Shown: in pieces, positions 17,250-26,574 of the stretch
Layout: each line of letters starts with the position of its first letter
How positions within the stretch are numbered: position 1 is the first letter of the stretch
Assembly (NCBI RefSeq): GCF_019012925.1
Contig: NZ_JAGIRL010000030.1
Coordinates: 1 to 64,000, forward strand
DNA from: Fusobacterium sp.
GTDB lineage: Bacteria; Fusobacteriota; Fusobacteriia; Fusobacteriales; Fusobacteriaceae
Reading direction: 5' to 3'
DNA length: 64,000 nucleotides
Position numbers and translations under genes: made by a program
Notes under the pieces: model-generated
Database searches by the model: none
What the model was told of the DNA's origin: nothing
What the model saw: only the letters and a program-made list of their open reading frames with translations

Positions 17250-18947
17250 ATGAAGAAAAAGGTTGGATTAGTACTAGGGGTAATCATTGTAATTTTGGGA
17301 GGAGTTTATTTTTCTAAAAACTATATAATAAAAAAGGTATTAGAGAGTAAATTAACAGAGATAAATAAAGGAAAGGTTGATATAGGAAGAGTAGATCTAT
17401 CTCTATTAGATAAAAAAGTAACCATTGAGGATATAGATCTTACAAGTAGAAAAGATGGTATGAAAAACTTTATATCAATAGGTAAATTTAGTGCTGATTA
17501 TGATATTTATTTCAAAGAAAAAAAAGTATTGGTAAGTCAAGCTGAATTTGATAAGGTTGAGTTTATGACACCGAGAGAGACTGATGGAAGCATTGGATAT
17601 GTGGTTCCAAAGAAAGTTGAAGTAATAGAGGATAAGAGTGGTGAATTAGAGAAGAAGAAAGATGACTCTTTAAAGGATTTAGAGGAGTTGATACAAGCGA
17701 GAGCTATGGTAAATAAGTTGACACTTCAAAATATATTGCAGAGTCATTATGATGAGGTTGAAGCTCAGATAACAGCTAAGAAAGATTATTGGAATGAAAA
17801 GTTAAAGTTAATTGAAAAAAATCCAGAGTATGTTGTGTTGAAAGCTAATTATAAAAAATTAGCTAATGAGAAAAATCCTTTAAAATTGATAAGAATGGAG
17901 AAAGAGATAAAAAATATGGCTAGTTCTTTCAAAGTTTTAAGCAAGGAGATATTAAAGGATAAAGAGGAGATAAAGAGCGATTTTACAAATATTATAAAGA
18001 AAAGTGACATAGATAAGGATTTGGAGAGATCTGTAAAGGAGCTAATAGGTAGAGGAGAGTTTGTAATAACAGATTTAGATTCGATAATAAACTACTATCT
18101 AAATGAGATCTATGGAAGTGAGATACAGCGATTGGTAGAGAAATATAGAAATCTAATGGAAGAAGTGGAATTGAGAAGAGATGAGGATGCTCTTGAAAAG
18201 AATAAATGGGAGATTTTTGTTGAGGATATAAATATAAATTCTCATATCTATGGAATTGAACTAAAAGGAGAGATTAAGAATATTTCAAGCAGATTATCAA
18301 GAAATAAAGATAAGATAGAGTTGTATCTATTTGCTGATTCAAAGATAAGCCATGGAGAAGCTTACGGGTATGTAGATTTAAATAAAATCCAAGGAAAAGT
18401 AAATATAAATATCTCTAACTTCAGTTTTGAAGATGTAAAAGATATGGACGTTTTAAATAAGTATGTAGAAAATGGTGAAGCCTCTCTAGTGAAAGAGATA
18501 CTTTTAAGCAAAGAGAATATAGATGTGAGAGGAGATGTACAGATTCAAGATATGAATCTAAATAGTGAGGAGATACTTACAAAGTTAAATATAAAGACAC
18601 CATTTTTAAAAACAATGTCAACTCCTATTTTAAAGGATTTAAGAAGTGGAAATGTACACTATGAATATAATTCAGTAGATCAAAACCTTGTTATTAAGAG
18701 CGATCTTTCAGAAGAGATTATGGATATTCTAAATGATAAAGATGGTATTGTTAAGAAAAAAATCACTGATGATCTGTTGAGAGAGGGAAGAAGAGAGTTA
18801 AAAAATTATGAAGAGCTATTGAATAGTAATAATGATAAGGTAGTAGAGGAGCTTGAGGGAGAATTAAATAGTAAAACTAAATATTTAGATAAGGTTCAAG
18901 AGATTTTAGATAGATTTAATTTGGGAGGAATCTTAGAAAAGTTTTAA
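17250..18947 (+). CDS. AsmA-like single-TM envelope protein with coiled coil
   Basis: 565 residues. One N-terminal membrane anchor (about 5-24) is followed by an AsmA-like segment in which DIGRVDLSLLDKKVTIEDID resembles the start of AsmA/TamB domains. A Lys/Glu-rich helical region spans about 120-320, and a second beta-type segment from about 320 contains GEIKNISSR and GDVQIQDMNL. It resembles a rare uncharacterised family (I recall TIGR03545) confined to bacteria with outer membranes. An envelope lipid-handling or anchoring role is plausible, but no function is shown. Probably cotranscribed with the S4 gene. Confidence 0.62.
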   Translation: MKKKVGLVLGVIIVILGGVYFSKNYIIKKVLESKLTEINKGKVDIGRVDLSLLDKKVTIEDIDLTSRKDGMKNFISIGKFSADYDIYFKEKKVLVSQAEFDKVEFMTPRETDGSIGYVVPKKVEVIEDKSGELEKKKDDSLKDLEELIQARAMVNKLTLQNILQSHYDEVEAQITAKKDYWNEKLKLIEKNPEYVVLKANYKKLANEKNPLKLIRMEKEIKNMASSFKVLSKEILKDKEEIKSDFTNIIKKSDIDKDLERSVKELIGRGEFVITDLDSIINYYLNEIYGSEIQRLVEKYRNLMEEVELRRDEDALEKNKWEIFVEDININSHIYGIELKGEIKNISSRLSRNKDKIELYLFADSKISHGEAYGYVDLNKIQGKVNINISNFSFEDVKDMDVLNKYVENGEASLVKEILLSKENIDVRGDVQIQDMNLNSEEILTKLNIKTPFLKTMSTPILKDLRSGNVHYEYNSVDQNLVIKSDLSEEIMDILNDKDGIVKKKITDDLLREGRRELKNYEELLNSNNDKVVEELEGELNSKTKYLDKVQEILDRFNLGGILEKF

Positions 18948-18957
18948 GAAAAAATTA

Positions 18958-18986
18958 TTGACGTAATTTGAAATTATTGATATAAT
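18958..18986 (+). promoter_or_regulatory. Promoter of the SRP RNA gene
   Basis: TTGACG (18958-18963), a 17-bp spacer, TATAAT (18981-18986) with TG at 18978-18979. The RNA end predicted from base pairing (18992) is six bases downstream, which fits. Confidence 0.8.
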
Positions 18987-18991
18987 TAATT

Positions 18992-19112
18992 GTCATGGAA
19001 ATCAGAGAGGAATTTTATGGCGTAATAGTATCGAACCGTGTCAGGTCTGGAAGGAAGCAGCACTAAGGTATTTATTACGGGTATGAAATACTACTTCTTT
19101 GGTTTTCATGGC
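18992..19112 (+). ncRNA. ffs: Signal recognition particle RNA (4.5S-type)
   Basis: The universal Ffh-binding hairpin GTGTCAGGTCTGGAAGGAAG is at 19038-19057 with its GGAA tetraloop and asymmetric bulge. CGTAATA (19021-19027) pairs with TATTACG (19073-19079), and the termini GTCATGGAAATC (18992-19003) and GGTTTTCATGGC (19101-19112) pair over 12 bp with G-U pairs. A seven-T run follows. At about 121 nt it is the small bacterial form without an Alu domain. Confidence 0.93.
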
Positions 19113-19136
19113 TTTTTTTATAACAGGAGGGATTTT

Positions 19137-20363
19137 ATGTATAAGATATATAACTTAGAAGAGTTAGAAGAAAACTTTAAAGACATAAGAGATATAGACA
19201 AGAGTTTTTTAGAAAAAAAAGATGGTATATATTTTGTAATAAGATCACAAAATGTTTTAGTTGGATATCTTGTAGCAGAGAGTATTCAAAATAACTATGT
19301 AATAAAGAGAATATTTGTAAGAGCTGGAATGAGATATAAATCTTATGGTGTAAAACTGATAAAGTTCTTAATAAACCATGGGATAGAGGAGAAAAAAGAT
19401 AAGATAATTTGTGAGGATCTTACAAATAAAAGTTTCTTTATAAAAAATGGATTTAGAGAGAATGGAAATATATTGGAAATTGATAACATTCAAAGAGAGA
19501 CAATAAGAATGAAAGAGGGTAAGAAAGTAGTTATATCCTCAATTTTTCAAAATATATTTTTAGCAGTTATAAAGATAGCAGGTGGAATTTATGGGAACTC
19601 AAGAGCGTTGATCTCCGATGGAATAAACTCTTTGGCAGATGTAGGGAGTTCTTTTGCAATCTTATTAGGGATATATTTTAGTAACAAACCTGCAGATGAG
19701 GATCATCCTTATGGTCATGAGAAGATAGAAAGTATAATAGGAAATATGTTGGGAGTATTTTTACTTTTAACAGCTTTTGAGCTAGGTAAGGGTAGTGTCC
19801 TGATGTTAATTAAGGGAGAGTACACAACAACACCAGCATATACAACAATAATTTGGGCCTTTATCTCTATGGTAGTTAAATTCTTTATGTATAGATACAA
19901 GTTAAAAGTTGGAAAAGAAACTGATAATAGTGCTTTGATAGCTGATGCAAAGGATAGTAAAAGTGATGTTTACTCTTCAGCAGGAGTAATAGTGGGAATA
20001 TTACTATCAATTTCAATATCACCAATATTTGATATAATAATCAGTTTATTAGTAGCTTTTCTTATTTTTAAAGAGGGAGTTTCAATAATACTTGAAACTT
20101 CAAATCTTATTTTAGATAAACAGGATAAGGAGTTTGTAAAAGAGGTGGAACATTATCTGTATGAGAATGAAAATATCAAAAATGTCCATGATATCTATAT
20201 GAGAAAGTCAGGGGATAAGATATTTTTGACAATGCATATAAGAGTACCTAAAGAGATGACTGTATATGAGGCACATAATTTAGTTGATGATATAAGAGAG
20301 GAGATTATTTTAGAGTTTGAAAATGTAAAGGATGTTATAGTACACATAGATTATTTACATTAG
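19137..20363 (+). CDS. GNAT-like domain fused to a cation diffusion facilitator (probable Mn2+/divalent metal efflux)
   Basis: 408 residues. Residues 1-120 read as a GNAT acetyltransferase-like domain (FVRAGMRYKSYGVKLIKFLI, then SFFIKNGF). From about 135 the protein is a CDF exporter with six membrane helices and a cytoplasmic C-terminal domain. The transport site would be N164/D168 (INSLAD) and D273/D277 (DSKSD), the Asn-Asp-Asp-Asp set associated with Mn2+ exporters such as MntE rather than the His-containing Zn2+ set. Start ATG 19137 follows AGGAGG; the frame stays open upstream to a GTG at 19038, but that stretch is SRP RNA. The role of the N-terminal domain is unknown. Confidence 0.83.
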   Translation: MYKIYNLEELEENFKDIRDIDKSFLEKKDGIYFVIRSQNVLVGYLVAESIQNNYVIKRIFVRAGMRYKSYGVKLIKFLINHGIEEKKDKIICEDLTNKSFFIKNGFRENGNILEIDNIQRETIRMKEGKKVVISSIFQNIFLAVIKIAGGIYGNSRALISDGINSLADVGSSFAILLGIYFSNKPADEDHPYGHEKIESIIGNMLGVFLLLTAFELGKGSVLMLIKGEYTTTPAYTTIIWAFISMVVKFFMYRYKLKVGKETDNSALIADAKDSKSDVYSSAGVIVGILLSISISPIFDIIISLLVAFLIFKEGVSIILETSNLILDKQDKEFVKEVEHYLYENENIKNVHDIYMRKSGDKIFLTMHIRVPKEMTVYEAHNLVDDIREEIILEFENVKDVIVHIDYLH

Positions 20364-20393
20364 TAGACATAATAATAATCAGTATGATATAAT
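20364..20393 (+). promoter_or_regulatory. Promoter for the pcrA-lipid A operon
   Basis: TAGACA (20364-20369), an 18-bp spacer, TATAAT (20388-20393) with TG at 20385-20386. The first gene starts at 20422. Confidence 0.6.
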
Positions 20394-20421
20394 TATTAAT
20401 TGAGAAGGAGTTGAAAAATTA

Positions 20422-22599
20422 ATGAGTATATTGGATAAGTTAAATGATAAACAGAGAGAGGCAGCCTCTAAAATAGAGGGAGCACTACTTATATTAGCAG
20501 GAGCTGGTTCAGGAAAGACAAGAACTATTACATATAGAATAGCTCATATGATAGAAGAGAAAGGTATTTCACCATATAAAATTTTAGCTGTGACATTTAC
20601 AAATAAAGCAGCTAAAGAGATGAAGGAGAGAGTGGAGTCTCTCATTGGTGAAGAGGCTAACAGAGTAATGATTTCAACATTCCACTCATTTGGATTGAGA
20701 TTGTTGAGAGTATATGGAGATAGATTAGGTTACAATGCTAATTTTACCATTTATGATACTGATGATCAAAAAAGAGTGGTAAAAAATATAATGAAAGAGT
20801 TGATAATAAAAGATAAAAACCTTAAAGAGGGGTTAGTGGTATCAATTATCTCAAAATTAAAAGAGGACGGAATCTCTCCAGAAGAGTATGAAAATAGTGA
20901 AAAATATAATGAGAATGGAAAGATAATTTCAGAGGTTTATAGAAGATATAACTCTGTTCTAAAGAGCAATAATGCTATGGACTTTTCAGATATACTTGTA
21001 AATACAGATAGACTTTTAGAGATATCAGATATTTTAAATAAGGTTCAGGATAAATTTAGATATATAATGGTAGACGAATATCAAGATACAAATAATATCC
21101 AGTATAAATTAGTTAACAAGATAGCTAAAAAGTATGGGAACATCTGTGTCGTAGGAGATGAAAACCAGAGTATTTATGGATTTAGAGGAGCAAATATCCA
21201 AAATATATTGGATTTTGAGAAGGATTATCCTGATGCTAAGGTTGTAAAATTGGAAGAGAACTATCGTTCTACATCTGTGATATTAGATGCAGCTAACTCA
21301 GTAATAAAAAACAACACAAGTTCAAGAGATAAAAAATTATGGACTAAGAAGAGTGTTGGAGAGAAAATTACAGTTGAAGGTTGTAGTGATGCTAGAGCAG
21401 AGGCAAACTTTGTAGTTGGTGAGATAATAAAGGGAAAAGCAAAGGGAGCAAAATATAGAGATTTTACAGTACTGTATAGAACAAATGCTCAATCGAGAAT
21501 GTTTGAGGAAAAATTATTGAGAGAGAATATACCATATAAGATTTTTGGTGGGATGCAGTTCTATCAAAGAGCAGAAATAAAGGATATTGTAGCATATTTA
21601 GCAGTGATAAATAATACTGATGACAATCTAAATCTAGCTAGAATTTTAAATGTTCCAAAGAGAAAGATAGGAGATAAGACAGTAGAGAAGATAAGTGAAT
21701 TTGCAAAAGAGCAAAATCTATCTCTATTTGAGGCTTTGGGAAGAGCGAATGAGATATCAGGATTGAGTGCTAATCTAAAAATAACAATATTAGAGTTTTA
21801 TAAGATGATGAGTGAATTTATAGAGCTAAGTGAGAGTGAGTTGGTATCGGAGTTATTTGATACAATTATAAGATCTATAAATTACAATGATTATTTGATT
21901 GCAAATTATGAGGATTATGAGGTAAGAAAAGAGAATATAGAGGAGTTAAAAAGCTCAATAGTGGAATTGGAAAAGGTAATTGAGAATATGAGCTTGAGAG
22001 AGTATCTTGAAAATATCTCACTTATTAGTGCTACAGATAATTTAGAAGATGAGAAAGATTATGTGAAGTTAATGACTATTCATAACTCTAAAGGATTGGA
22101 ATTTCCAATAGTTTTTGTAGTAGGAGCAGAGGAGGGAATATTCCCAGGAAGTAGAGCAGACTTTGATAGTAATGAGTTGGAAGAGGAGAGAAGACTTTGC
22201 TACGTTGCTATAACTAGAGCAGAGGAGAAACTCTATATGACATATGCAACAAGTAGAATGATGTATGGAAATGAAGATTTTGGAAGAAGAGCCTCAAGAT
22301 TTATAGATGAAATTCCTAAAGAGTTAGTGGAAAAAAATAGTTCAGAGCTATTATATAAACCAAAAAATGATAAGGGAAGTTTCATAACAGAGAGAGCCTT
22401 CAAAAAAATGATAACAATAGAGGATCTGAACAAAACTGCGAAAAACTTTCCATACTCAGTTGGAGAGAAAGTTATGCATAAAAAGTTTGGTTTAGGAGTA
22501 GTAAAATCTGTAAACGATAAAAAAGTTGAGATAAATTTTGTGGACGGAAAACGTGAAATAGCTATGGCAGTAGCTGAAAAATTCCTTACAAAATGCTAA
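20422..22599 (+). CDS. pcrA: ATP-dependent DNA helicase PcrA/UvrD
   Basis: A 725-residue SF1A 3'-5' helicase. Q motif (LNDKQREA), Walker A GAGSGKT near 27-33, Walker B VDEYQDTN near 217-224, motif III GDENQSIYGFRG, motif IV and the C-terminal VAITRAEEKLYMTYA are present. The last 60 residues form the Tudor-like RNA polymerase-binding segment (VGEKVMHKKFGLGVV). It acts in nucleotide excision repair and in removing protein or RNAP roadblocks. The stop codon overlaps an ATG upstream of lpxC (TAATG), so it probably leads the lipid A operon. Confidence 0.94.
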   Translation: MSILDKLNDKQREAASKIEGALLILAGAGSGKTRTITYRIAHMIEEKGISPYKILAVTFTNKAAKEMKERVESLIGEEANRVMISTFHSFGLRLLRVYGDRLGYNANFTIYDTDDQKRVVKNIMKELIIKDKNLKEGLVVSIISKLKEDGISPEEYENSEKYNENGKIISEVYRRYNSVLKSNNAMDFSDILVNTDRLLEISDILNKVQDKFRYIMVDEYQDTNNIQYKLVNKIAKKYGNICVVGDENQSIYGFRGANIQNILDFEKDYPDAKVVKLEENYRSTSVILDAANSVIKNNTSSRDKKLWTKKSVGEKITVEGCSDARAEANFVVGEIIKGKAKGAKYRDFTVLYRTNAQSRMFEEKLLRENIPYKIFGGMQFYQRAEIKDIVAYLAVINNTDDNLNLARILNVPKRKIGDKTVEKISEFAKEQNLSLFEALGRANEISGLSANLKITILEFYKMMSEFIELSESELVSELFDTIIRSINYNDYLIANYEDYEVRKENIEELKSSIVELEKVIENMSLREYLENISLISATDNLEDEKDYVKLMTIHNSKGLEFPIVFVVGAEEGIFPGSRADFDSNELEEERRLCYVAITRAEEKLYMTYATSRMMYGNEDFGRRASRFIDEIPKELVEKNSSELLYKPKNDKGSFITERAFKKMITIEDLNKTAKNFPYSVGEKVMHKKFGLGVVKSVNDKKVEINFVDGKREIAMAVAEKFLTKC

Positions 22600-22610
22600 T
22601 GGGAGGTAAA

Positions 22611-23435
22611 ATGAAAAGAAAGACAGTTGCCAAAGAGATTGAATATGTAGGGATAGGACTTCATAAAGGTGAAAATATAAAGATGAGACTACTTCCTAGC
22701 AAAGAGGGAATAGTTTTTAAAAGAGTTGATTTAGAAGAGGGAAAAAATGAGATAGTTTTAGATATAGAGAATACTTTTGATCTAACTCGTGGAACTAATT
22801 TACAAAATGAGTATGGAGCAAAGGTACATACAATAGAGCATTTTCTATCTGCTCTATATGCTTTAGATATCACAGATTTAGTTGTAGAACTAGATGGAAA
22901 TGAATTACCTATTTGTGATGGAAGTGCAAGAGTATTTATAGAGCTTTTTGAGGAGGCTGGACTAAAAGAGTTAGAAGAAGATGTGGAACCTTTAATTGTT
23001 AAAGAGCCAATATATCTAAGTGTTGGAGATAAAAATATAGTAGCTCTACCATATGATGGTTATAAATTAACTTATACAATTAAGTTTGAACATACATTTT
23101 TAAAATCACAATTAGCTGAATTTGAAGTAGATTTAGAAACATATAAAAAAGAGATAGCCTCAGCTAGAACTTTTGGATTTGATTATGAGATTGAGTATTT
23201 GAAGAAAAATAATTTAGCTTTAGGTGGAACTTTGGAAAATGCCATTGTTATAAAAAAAGATGGAGTATTGAATCCAGGTGGACTTAGATTTGAAGATGAG
23301 TTTGTTAGACACAAGATGCTTGATATTATTGGAGATTTAAAAATTTTAAATAGACCAATAAAAGCTCACATTATAGCTATAAAAGCTGGACACGCTTTAG
23401 ATATAGAATTTGCAAAATTATTAAAAAACATGTAA
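22611..23435 (+). CDS. lpxC: UDP-3-O-acyl-N-acetylglucosamine deacetylase (LpxC)
   Basis: A 274-residue zinc deacetylase for the committed step of lipid A synthesis. TIEHFLSAL carries catalytic E76 and zinc ligand H77; RHKMLDIIGDL supplies the other His and Asp ligands; GHALDIEF near the end holds the general acid His. Two further in-frame ATGs (22593, 22599) lie upstream, but GGGAGG at 22601-22606 fits ATG 22611 and the standard N-terminus KRKTVAKEIEYVGIGLHKG. First of six consecutive lipid A and fatty-acyl genes. Confidence 0.95.
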   Translation: MKRKTVAKEIEYVGIGLHKGENIKMRLLPSKEGIVFKRVDLEEGKNEIVLDIENTFDLTRGTNLQNEYGAKVHTIEHFLSALYALDITDLVVELDGNELPICDGSARVFIELFEEAGLKELEEDVEPLIVKEPIYLSVGDKNIVALPYDGYKLTYTIKFEHTFLKSQLAEFEVDLETYKKEIASARTFGFDYEIEYLKKNNLALGGTLENAIVIKKDGVLNPGGLRFEDEFVRHKMLDIIGDLKILNRPIKAHIIAIKAGHALDIEFAKLLKNM

Positions 23436-23469
23436 AATATAAGTCAAGATATAATTTAGGAGGAAATTG

Positions 23470-23895
23470 ATGTTAGATACTTTAGAAATAATGAAAAGAA
23501 TACCGCACAGATATCCATTTTTATTAGTAGATAGAATAATTGAGGTAAACAAAGAGGAGCAAAAAATAAAAGGACTTAAAAATGTAACTATAAATGAAGA
23601 GTTCTTTAATGGGCATTTTCCAGGACATCCTATAATGCCAGGAGTATTAATAGTAGAGGGAATGGCACAATGTCTAGGAGTTCTTGTTATGGACGGAATA
23701 GAGGGAAAAGTTCCTTACTTTGTAGGAGTAGAAAGTGCAAAATTTAAATCACCAATAAGACCTGGAGATCAGATAATATACGAGGTAGAAGTAGAGAAAA
23801 TAAAAAGAAATTTCGTAAAAGCTCATGGAAAAGCTTTAGTAGATGGAAATGTTGCTTGTGAAGCAAACTTTACTTTCTGTATAACAGACAAATAG
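23470..23895 (+). CDS. fabZ: 3-hydroxyacyl-ACP dehydratase FabZ
   Basis: A 141-residue hotdog-fold dehydratase of fatty acid elongation. NGHFPGHPIMPGVLIVEGMA contains catalytic H49 and E63. ATG 23470 is preceded by AGGAGG at 23458-23463; a TTG at 23467 in frame is less likely. It sits between lpxC and lpxA as in many Gram-negatives, where FabZ competes with LpxA for 3-hydroxyacyl-ACP and so balances phospholipid against lipid A. Confidence 0.96.
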   Translation: MLDTLEIMKRIPHRYPFLLVDRIIEVNKEEQKIKGLKNVTINEEFFNGHFPGHPIMPGVLIVEGMAQCLGVLVMDGIEGKVPYFVGVESAKFKSPIRPGDQIIYEVEVEKIKRNFVKAHGKALVDGNVACEANFTFCITDK

Positions 23896-23911
23896 AAAAT
23901 GGGGGATAGTT

Positions 23912-24685
23912 ATGATAGATATTCATAATACTGCTATAATAGAAGAGGGTGCTGTTATAGAGGATGGAGTAAAAATAGGTCCATATTGCATAGTAGGAAA
24001 AGATGTAAAGATAGGAAAAAATACAGTACTTCAATCACATGTAGTAGTAGAGGGAATTACAGAGATAGGAGAGAACAATACGATTTACTCTTTTGTTTCT
24101 ATAGGGAAAGCCTCTCAAGATTTAAAATATAAAAATGAACCAACAAAAACTATTATAGGAAATAACAACTCAATTAGAGAGTTTGTAACTATTCATAGAG
24201 GAACAGATGATAGATGGGAAACTAGAATAGGGAGCAACAATCTATTGATGGCATATGTTCACGTAGCTCATGATGTAATAGTTGGAGATGGATGTATATT
24301 AGCAAACAATGTCACATTAGCTGGACATGTTGTAGTTGATAGCTTTGCAATAATAGGAGGATTAACTCCAGTTCATCAATTTTGTAGAATTGGTTCTTTT
24401 TCAATGACAGGAGGAGCTAGTGCTATAAATCAAGATATATGTCCTTTTGTTTTAGCAGAGGGAAATAAGGCTGTAGCAAGAGGTCTTAACAGTGTGGGAT
24501 TGAGAAGAAGAGGTTTTACAGATGAAGAGATAAGCAGGATAAAGAAAGCTTACAGATTGATATTCAGAAGTGGATTACCTTTAAAAGAGGCTTTAGCACA
24601 GATTGAAGCAGAGATAGAGCAAGATAAGAACATAGCATATTTTGTAGAGTTTATAAAAAATAGTAATAGAGGTATAGCTAGATAA
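23912..24685 (+). CDS. lpxA: UDP-N-acetylglucosamine acyltransferase (LpxA)
   Basis: 257 residues. The left-handed beta-helix is visible as hexapeptide repeats through residues 1-190, and the catalytic His is H120 in YVHVAHD. GGLTPVHQFCRIG and GLRRRGFTDEEI introduce the helical C-terminal domain that binds acyl-ACP. It transfers a 3-hydroxyacyl chain to UDP-GlcNAc, the first lipid A step. Its stop overlaps the lpxI start by one base (TAATG), indicating translational coupling. Confidence 0.95.
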   Translation: MIDIHNTAIIEEGAVIEDGVKIGPYCIVGKDVKIGKNTVLQSHVVVEGITEIGENNTIYSFVSIGKASQDLKYKNEPTKTIIGNNNSIREFVTIHRGTDDRWETRIGSNNLLMAYVHVAHDVIVGDGCILANNVTLAGHVVVDSFAIIGGLTPVHQFCRIGSFSMTGGASAINQDICPFVLAEGNKAVARGLNSVGLRRRGFTDEEISRIKKAYRLIFRSGLPLKEALAQIEAEIEQDKNIAYFVEFIKNSNRGIAR

Positions 24686-25488
24686 TGAAAAAAATAGGGA
24701 TAATAGTTGGTAATGGAAAATTACCTCTCTATTTTCTAGAAGAAGCTGAAAAACAGGAGTTAGATGTTTTTCCTTTAGGACTATTTGATAGTATAGATGA
24801 GGGTATAAAATCACATAAAAATTTTATAGCTTTCAATATAGGTGAGGTAGGAAGTATTATTAAGTACTTCCTACTTAATAATATCAATGAAATAGTTATG
24901 CTCGGGAAAGTAGAGAAAGATATAATATTTAAAGATATAAAATTAGATAGATTTGGAGAGGAGCTTCTGAGGAGATTACCAGATAGAAAAGATGAAACTC
25001 TCCTTTTTGCAATTATAGCATTTTTTAGATTGAATGGAATAAAAGTTCTCCCTCAGAACTATCTTTTAAAAGGTTTTATGTTTAAAGATGAGTGTTATAC
25101 CAATATAAAGCCAACTGTTGAAGATATGAAGAGTATTAAGATAGGAATAGAAGCTGCAAAAGCTTTGAGTGAGGTAGATGCAGGGCAGACAGTGGTGTGT
25201 AAAGATTCATCAGTAGTCGCTCTTGAAGGAATAGAGGGAACCGATAAAACAATAAAGAGAGCTGGAGAGTTAGCTGGAGCTGGTACAATAATTGTTAAGA
25301 TGTCAAGACCACAACAGGATATGAGAGTAGATATACCTGCAGTTGGAATAGAGACAATTAAAAGAGCTATTGAGATAGGAGCTAAAGGAATTGTAGGAGA
25401 AGCAGGAAGAATGCTTTTTTTGAATAGAGATGAAGCAATAAAATTGGCAGAAGAGAACTCTTTATTTATATTGGGAGTAAAAGTTTAA
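24685..25488 (+). CDS. lpxI: UDP-2,3-diacylglucosamine pyrophosphatase LpxI
   Basis: A 267-residue DUF1009 protein. The N-terminus IGIIVGNGKLPLYFLEEA, the central LGKVEKDIIF, and the C-terminal SRPQQDMRVDIPAVGIETI and GIVGEAGRMLFLN are characteristic. LpxI cleaves UDP-2,3-diacylglucosamine to lipid X, replacing the unrelated LpxH of enterobacteria. Its place between lpxA and lpxB is the arrangement known from alphaproteobacteria and others. Coupled to lpxA by a one-base overlap. Confidence 0.92.
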   Translation: MKKIGIIVGNGKLPLYFLEEAEKQELDVFPLGLFDSIDEGIKSHKNFIAFNIGEVGSIIKYFLLNNINEIVMLGKVEKDIIFKDIKLDRFGEELLRRLPDRKDETLLFAIIAFFRLNGIKVLPQNYLLKGFMFKDECYTNIKPTVEDMKSIKIGIEAAKALSEVDAGQTVVCKDSSVVALEGIEGTDKTIKRAGELAGAGTIIVKMSRPQQDMRVDIPAVGIETIKRAIEIGAKGIVGEAGRMLFLNRDEAIKLAEENSLFILGVKV

Positions 25489-25500
25489 TAGGAGATAATT

Positions 25501-26574
25501 ATGAAATTTTTTGTTTCAACAGGTGAAGTTTCAGGGGATCTACACCTTTCCTATGTGGTGGAAGCCATTAAAAAGAGATATGACAATGTTGAATTTTATG
25601 GTGTTGCAGGAAAGCATAGTGAAAGAGTGGGAGTAAATATAATTCAGAATATAGATGAACTTGCAATAATGGGATTTACTGAAGTTTTGAAGAAATATAG
25701 CTTTTTAAAGAGAAAAGCTAATGAGTATGTAGAATTTATAAAGAGAGAGAATATAAAAAAGGTTATACTAGTAGACTATGGAGGATTTAACCTAAAATTT
25801 TTGGAACTTTTAAAAAAGGAGATTGAGGATATAGAGGTATTTTACTATATACCACCCAAATTATGGATCTGGGGAGAAAAGAGAATAACAAAATTAAAAA
25901 AAGCAGACCATATTATGGTAATTTTTCCTTGGGAAGTTGAGTTTTATAAAAAACACAATGTTGATGTTGTGTACTACGGAAATCCATTTGTGGATAAGTA
26001 TGTAGTAGAACCTAGAGATGAGGAGTATATTCTATTATTGCCAGGGAGTAGAAAGCAGGAGATAAAATCACTTATTCCAATAATGTTAGATCTAGTAAAA
26101 AGAGAAAATGAGAAAAAGTTTTTGCTTAAACTTTCTAAAGAGGAGCATCTTCAATGGATAGATAGAGATTTAAGTGAGTATCCAAATTTAGAGATAGAGT
26201 TTGAGAAGGATCTTTCACAATGTGTAAGAGTATCTAGATTAGCTATTGCAGCCTCAGGAACAGTAACTTTAGAATTAGCCTTGATGGGGCTACCTACAAT
26301 AGTGGTATATAAAACTGGAAGAATAAATGCTTTTATAGCGAAATATATATTGAAGATAGGTTTTGTTTCTTTGCCAAATCTTACATTGGATAGAGAGGTT
26401 TTCCCAGAACTTTTACAAGAGAGATGCAATGTAGATGAGATAGAAAAATATATATTGAAATTAGAAAAAAATAGAGATGAGATTGATAGAAATATTCAAG
26501 AGGTAAGAAAAAGACTTTCAGGAAAAAATGTAGTTGAAAGTTATGGGGATTTTCTAATGAAAGGAGAGAGATGA
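25501..26574 (+). CDS. lpxB: Lipid A disaccharide synthase (LpxB)
   Basis: A 357-residue GT19 glycosyltransferase that joins lipid X and UDP-diacylglucosamine. STGEVSGDLHLSYVVEAI at the N-terminus, GFTEVLKKY near 59-67, YYIPPKLWIWGEKR near 117-130, LLLPGSRKQEIKSL near 178-191 and ASGTVTLELALMGLPTIV near 255-272 match the family. The ends overlap: its stop and the msbA start share four bases (ATGA). Length is slightly shorter than the E. coli enzyme (382) but complete. Confidence 0.95.
   Translation: MKFFVSTGEVSGDLHLSYVVEAIKKRYDNVEFYGVAGKHSERVGVNIIQNIDELAIMGFTEVLKKYSFLKRKANEYVEFIKRENIKKVILVDYGGFNLKFLELLKKEIEDIEVFYYIPPKLWIWGEKRITKLKKADHIMVIFPWEVEFYKKHNVDVVYYGNPFVDKYVVEPRDEEYILLLPGSRKQEIKSLIPIMLDLVKRENEKKFLLKLSKEEHLQWIDRDLSEYPNLEIEFEKDLSQCVRVSRLAIAASGTVTLELALMGLPTIVVYKTGRINAFIAKYILKIGFVSLPNLTLDREVFPELLQERCNVDEIEKYILKLEKNRDEIDRNIQEVRKRLSGKNVVESYGDFLMKGER

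Noticed and set aside
19038..19136. N-terminal extension of the CDF gene to a GTG
   Set aside because: The segment is the SRP RNA core and its terminator; the ATG at 19137 has a proper AGGAGG.
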